DNA of 7,998 nt from Lonsdalea britannica (GTDB taxonomy: Bacteria > Pseudomonadota > Gammaproteobacteria > Enterobacterales > Enterobacteriaceae): positions 1 through 7,998 of the forward strand of contig NZ_CAMKXG010000168.1 of assembly GCF_946477055.1 (NCBI RefSeq). Direction: 5' to 3'. A program made the translations under genes and the position numbers. The notes under the pieces were generated by a model. The model did no database searches and was not told the DNA's origin. It saw only the letters and a program-made list of their open reading frames with translations. Every line of letters starts with the position of its first letter. The stretch's first letter is position 1. Positions 6,881 to 7,998 of this stretch are shown piece by piece.

Positions 6881-6906
6881 AAAAACCGGGCATCCCCTGA
6901 GGCCCG
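6881..6906 (-). terminator. Candidate rho-independent terminator of the toxin-antitoxin operon
   Basis: Read leftward, CGGGC (6906-6902), a 10-base loop and GCCCG (6891-6887) are followed by G and five T (6885-6881). The position, about 60 bases past the antitoxin stop, fits an operon end. The stem is only 5 bp, and an alternative, longer pairing (6855-6866 with 6891-6904) would compete, so the call is tentative. Confidence 0.4.
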
Positions 6907-6947
6907 CAGGCGACAGCACGGTTTGAGCCGATTGCAGCGAAATGAGA

Positions 6948-6968
6948 AAGCGGTGACCGGCACCGCTT
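6948..6968 (-). terminator. Hairpin at the antitoxin stop codon
   Basis: AAGCGGTG (6948-6955) and CACCGCTT (6961-6968) form a perfect 8-bp stem with a 5-base loop; the right arm overlaps the antitoxin's TAA. Leftward transcription then meets TCTCATTTC, which is T-rich but interrupted. It may be a weak terminator or protect the 3' end of the mRNA. Confidence 0.4.
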
Positions 6969-7269
6969 AGAGCACAAATCCGTAGTGCGAACCGTCGGGC
7001 AGTTCGACATCAAGCCGCAGCTTGCCGCCGGTAGCCTCGACATAGCGCTTGAGGGTGGACAGTTTCAGGTCCCGGCCCCGTTTCTCCATCCCCGCGACGG
7101 TCGGCTGTTTCAGGCCCAGCGTTTGCGCCATCTCCACCTGTGTTTTCTGTACCTTCTCACGCAGTTCGGCAAGGTGGATATTCAGCAGCATATCCGTGGC
7201 CATTGCCCGCGCATCCGCGACAACTTCCGGTTTTTCATCCGCAATAAGCTGTTCCAGCGTTCTGCCCAT
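6967..7269 (-). CDS. XRE-family antitoxin of a HigBA-like type II toxin-antitoxin pair
   Basis: A 100-residue DNA-binding protein. A Cro/C1-type HTH lies at about 33-85: LAELREKVQKTQVEMAQTLG then LKQPTVAGMEKRGRDLKLST and LKRYVEATGGKLRL, the classic five-helix order with recognition helix near QPTVAGMEKR. The N-terminal 30 residues (LEQLIADEKPEVVADARAMA) and the C-terminal tail DVELPDGSHYGFVL are the usual flanks of HigA-like antitoxins. It should bind and neutralise the toxin encoded just before it and repress their shared promoter. The ATG at 7269 comes 4 bases after the toxin's stop, and its Shine-Dalgarno AAGGAG lies within the toxin's last codons, so the two are translationally coupled. 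Toxin-first order is typical of HigBA. Confidence 0.93.
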   Translation of the reverse strand: MGRTLEQLIADEKPEVVADARAMATDMLLNIHLAELREKVQKTQVEMAQTLGLKQPTVAGMEKRGRDLKLSTLKRYVEATGGKLRLDVELPDGSHYGFVL

Positions 7270-7273
7270 AGCG

Positions 7274-7627
7274 TTACTCCTTCTTGTGTAATCGATTAAG
7301 ATAATGAGTGAACTCCCGATCGGCCAGCGGGATCATTTCATCGTAAAAGCGTTTTTCATGACCGGCCTTATTGCCTGCACACAGCAAAATACCGGTACGG
7401 TGCGGGTCAAAGGCGAAAAAAGCGCGTATGGGATCTCCCCGGCTTTGCACTCTCAGCTCTTTCATATTGCTGTAGCGGGAACGTTTGACCGTATCGGCGT
7501 AGGGTATTGGCAACATCGGTCCCTTTTCCCGCAACACAATGAGCGCCGCAAGTACGCAGGCCCGGTCGATATCGCATAACGAACAAAACCAAGCGTCAAA
7601 TGTATCTGTTGTTTCAATGACCCACAC
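7274..7627 (-). CDS. RelE/ParE-superfamily toxin (HigB-like, Gp49 type)
   Basis: A 117-residue toxin whose family acts as a translation-dependent mRNA endonuclease. The protein matches the Gp49/HigB-like group: a helical start (TTDTFDAWFCSL and DRACVLAALIVLREKGP), then PYADTVKRSRYSNMKELRVQ at 42-61, GDPIRAFFAFDPHRTGILLC and GNKAGHEKRFYDEMIP at 64-100, and ADREFTHYL at the end. The NMKELR and R-AFFAFDP blocks and the basic GNK...KRFY segment are the strands that carry the active-site residues in this family, and none is disrupted. The start is a GTG at 7627 with GAGGAGGT just upstream, 4-6 bases away. The gene appears intact, so the pair may be functional. The exact family name (HigB versus generic RelE/ParE) is less certain than the fold. 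Confidence 0.93.
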   Translation of the reverse strand: MWVIETTDTFDAWFCSLCDIDRACVLAALIVLREKGPMLPIPYADTVKRSRYSNMKELRVQSRGDPIRAFFAFDPHRTGILLCAGNKAGHEKRFYDEMIPLADREFTHYLNRLHKKE

Positions 7628-7641
7628 ACGACCTCCTCATC

Positions 7642-7678
7642 ACTATAGGTTAAATACGATATAGGTGTAAACCTATAT
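7642..7678 (-). promoter_or_regulatory. Promoter and operator of the toxin-antitoxin operon
   Basis: Read leftward, TTTACA (7671-7666) and TATAGT (7647-7642) are separated by 18 bases and make a good sigma-70 promoter. The -35 lies inside a perfect inverted repeat, ATATAGGT (7659-7666), 4 bases, ACCTATAT (7671-7678). A further half-site TATAGGT at 7644-7650 overlaps the -10, 16 bp from the equivalent arm. This is the arrangement expected for autorepression by the antitoxin. The predicted transcript would start only about 8 bases before the GTG, inside the Shine-Dalgarno, so the start point or the -10 choice may be off. Confidence 0.6.
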
Positions 7679-7696
7679 TTTGATTATGTCGTGATA

Positions 7697-7721
7697 ACGG
7701 GCGTGATGCACTCACGCCCGT
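7697..7721. repeat. Perfect 10-bp-stem hairpin upstream of the toxin gene
   Basis: ACGGGCGTGA (7697-7706) and TCACGCCCGT (7712-7721) are exact reverse complements around a 5-base loop. Neither side has a clean T-run: rightward it is followed by CAAAAAG and leftward by TTATCACG. It could be the weak terminator of a leftward gene beyond the right edge, insulating the toxin-antitoxin operon, or a cruciform-forming site. Confidence 0.6.
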
Positions 7722-7949
7722 CAAAAAGCCCGAGAGGCATTGAAATATTCAGTCGATGTTGCGGCGACGCGACGCGCATATTGCGGGCGGTGCCGCGTTT
7801 TAAGCCACGGAGGGGGCGCCGAACGACGGTGCGGTATCAATGTGAGTAGGGACAGAGACGGAGACAGGGTGACCCGAGAAGAGGACAATGAAAAGCACAA
7901 CAAGCTCGCCGAGTTGGCGGCGATACGCCATTGCTATACAGGTGGGGGC
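7722..7949. other. No confident gene; possible C-terminal end of a leftward frame
   Basis: Nothing in this stretch is recognisable. One minus-strand frame stays open from the genomic edge (7949) to a TAA at 7800-7802. From the ATG at 7931 it would give 43 residues with a hydrophobic stretch GELVVLFIVLFSG, but no Shine-Dalgarno precedes that ATG, so it is either the tail of a gene cut by the contig end or chance. A second minus-strand frame (7903 to 7721) is rich in Ser, Leu and Arg and looks spurious. The plus strand around 7840-7890 is purine-rich. Confidence 0.35.
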
Positions 7950-7998
7950 CTGTCTCTTATACACATCTCCGAGCCCACGAGACTAAGGCGAATCTCGT
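7950..7998 (+). other. Illumina Nextera adapter and index read-through (not genomic)
   Basis: Positions 7950-7968 are the Tn5 19-bp mosaic end as used in Nextera libraries (CTGTCTCTTATACACATCT). They are followed by CCGAGCCCACGAGAC (7969-7983), the rest of the Nextera read-2 side adapter, then the 8-base index TAAGGCGA (7984-7991, the N701 index) and ATCTCGT (7992-7998), the start of the P7 flow-cell sequence. The order is exactly that of read-through into the i7 adapter. The first C at 7950 could be shared with genomic DNA. Confidence 0.98.

Larger units (their letters stand above)
6691..6966. other. Gene-free region rich in inverted repeats
   Basis: I see no convincing gene here. The only long frame is a GTG-started 78-codon minus-strand one (6683-6919), rich in Pro, Arg, Ser and Cys, with no domain I recognise and no good Shine-Dalgarno, so I do not call it. 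The stretch instead contains several inverted repeats: CTGGTGCGA/TCGCACCAG at 6727-6756, GCGTG/CACGC at 6778-6792, a long imperfect stem pairing 6855-6866 with 6891-6904, and AAGCGGTG/CACCGCTT at 6948-6968. It could be terminators plus a decayed element, or a structured RNA. Confidence 0.5.

Noticed and set aside
6683..6919. 78-codon minus-strand frame as a gene
   Set aside because: It starts with GTG without a good Shine-Dalgarno, has skewed Pro/Arg/Ser/Cys composition and lies in a region of inverted repeats; no family was recognised.
6730..6966. Group II intron fragment suggested by GTGCGAC
   Set aside because: No domain V-like hairpin (GAGC...GAAA...GUUC) and no reverse transcriptase frame are present; a 7-base match alone is too weak.
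7697..7721. Strong rho-independent terminator
   Set aside because: The stem is excellent but neither direction has a run of T after it, so I list it only as an inverted repeat.
7950..7968. Tn5/IS50 mosaic end suggesting a transposon insertion
   Set aside because: It continues directly into the synthetic Nextera read-2 adapter, index and P7 bases, so it is library construction sequence and not a natural transposon end.

Overview
The window looks like chromosomal DNA of a moderately GC-rich gammaproteobacterium, most likely an enterobacterium. That placement rests only on codon style, Shine-Dalgarno quality and the flavour of the toxin-antitoxin pair, so it is a weak inference. All nine genes that I accept lie on the minus strand, so transcription runs from right to left. 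The last 49 bases are not genomic: they are an Illumina Nextera adapter with an index read-through, so position 7949 is the true right end of the assembled sequence. The left edge cuts through a gene.

From 6482 down to 1 there is one tightly packed cluster of seven genes with gaps of 8 to 40 bp and one 8-bp overlap. In order of transcription it encodes a RpiR/MurR-type regulator (HTH plus SIS domain), a secreted NMT1/THI5-type substrate-binding protein, an ABC ATPase and an ABC permease (together an SsuABC/TauABC/ThiXYZ-like importer), an M20-type metallo-amidase of the N-carbamoyl-L-amino-acid hydrolase/allantoate amidohydrolase family, a nitrilase-fold N-carbamoyl-D-amino-acid hydrolase with an intact Glu-Lys-Cys triad, and the first 208 residues of a molybdopterin-binding subunit of the xanthine dehydrogenase/aldehyde oxidase family. 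The layout suggests uptake of a small nitrogenous compound, probably a heterocycle, its hydroxylation by the molybdenum enzyme, and hydrolysis of carbamoylated or ureido intermediates to release ammonia and CO2. No cyclic amidase (hydantoinase) is visible; it may lie beyond the left edge. The combination is the most interesting thing in the window, and its substrate is unknown.

Between 6483 and 6966 there is no convincing gene. The half next to the regulator is AT-rich with several small palindromes and presumably carries the operon promoter. The other half (about 6691-6966) is GC-richer and full of inverted repeats, with a possible leftward terminator.

From 7627 down to 6967 lies a HigBA-like type II toxin-antitoxin operon in toxin-first order. 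It has a strong candidate promoter whose -35 sits inside a perfect 8-4-8 inverted repeat, with a third half-site over the -10. Upstream of it, 7697-7949 holds a 10-bp-stem hairpin and no confident gene, then the adapter.
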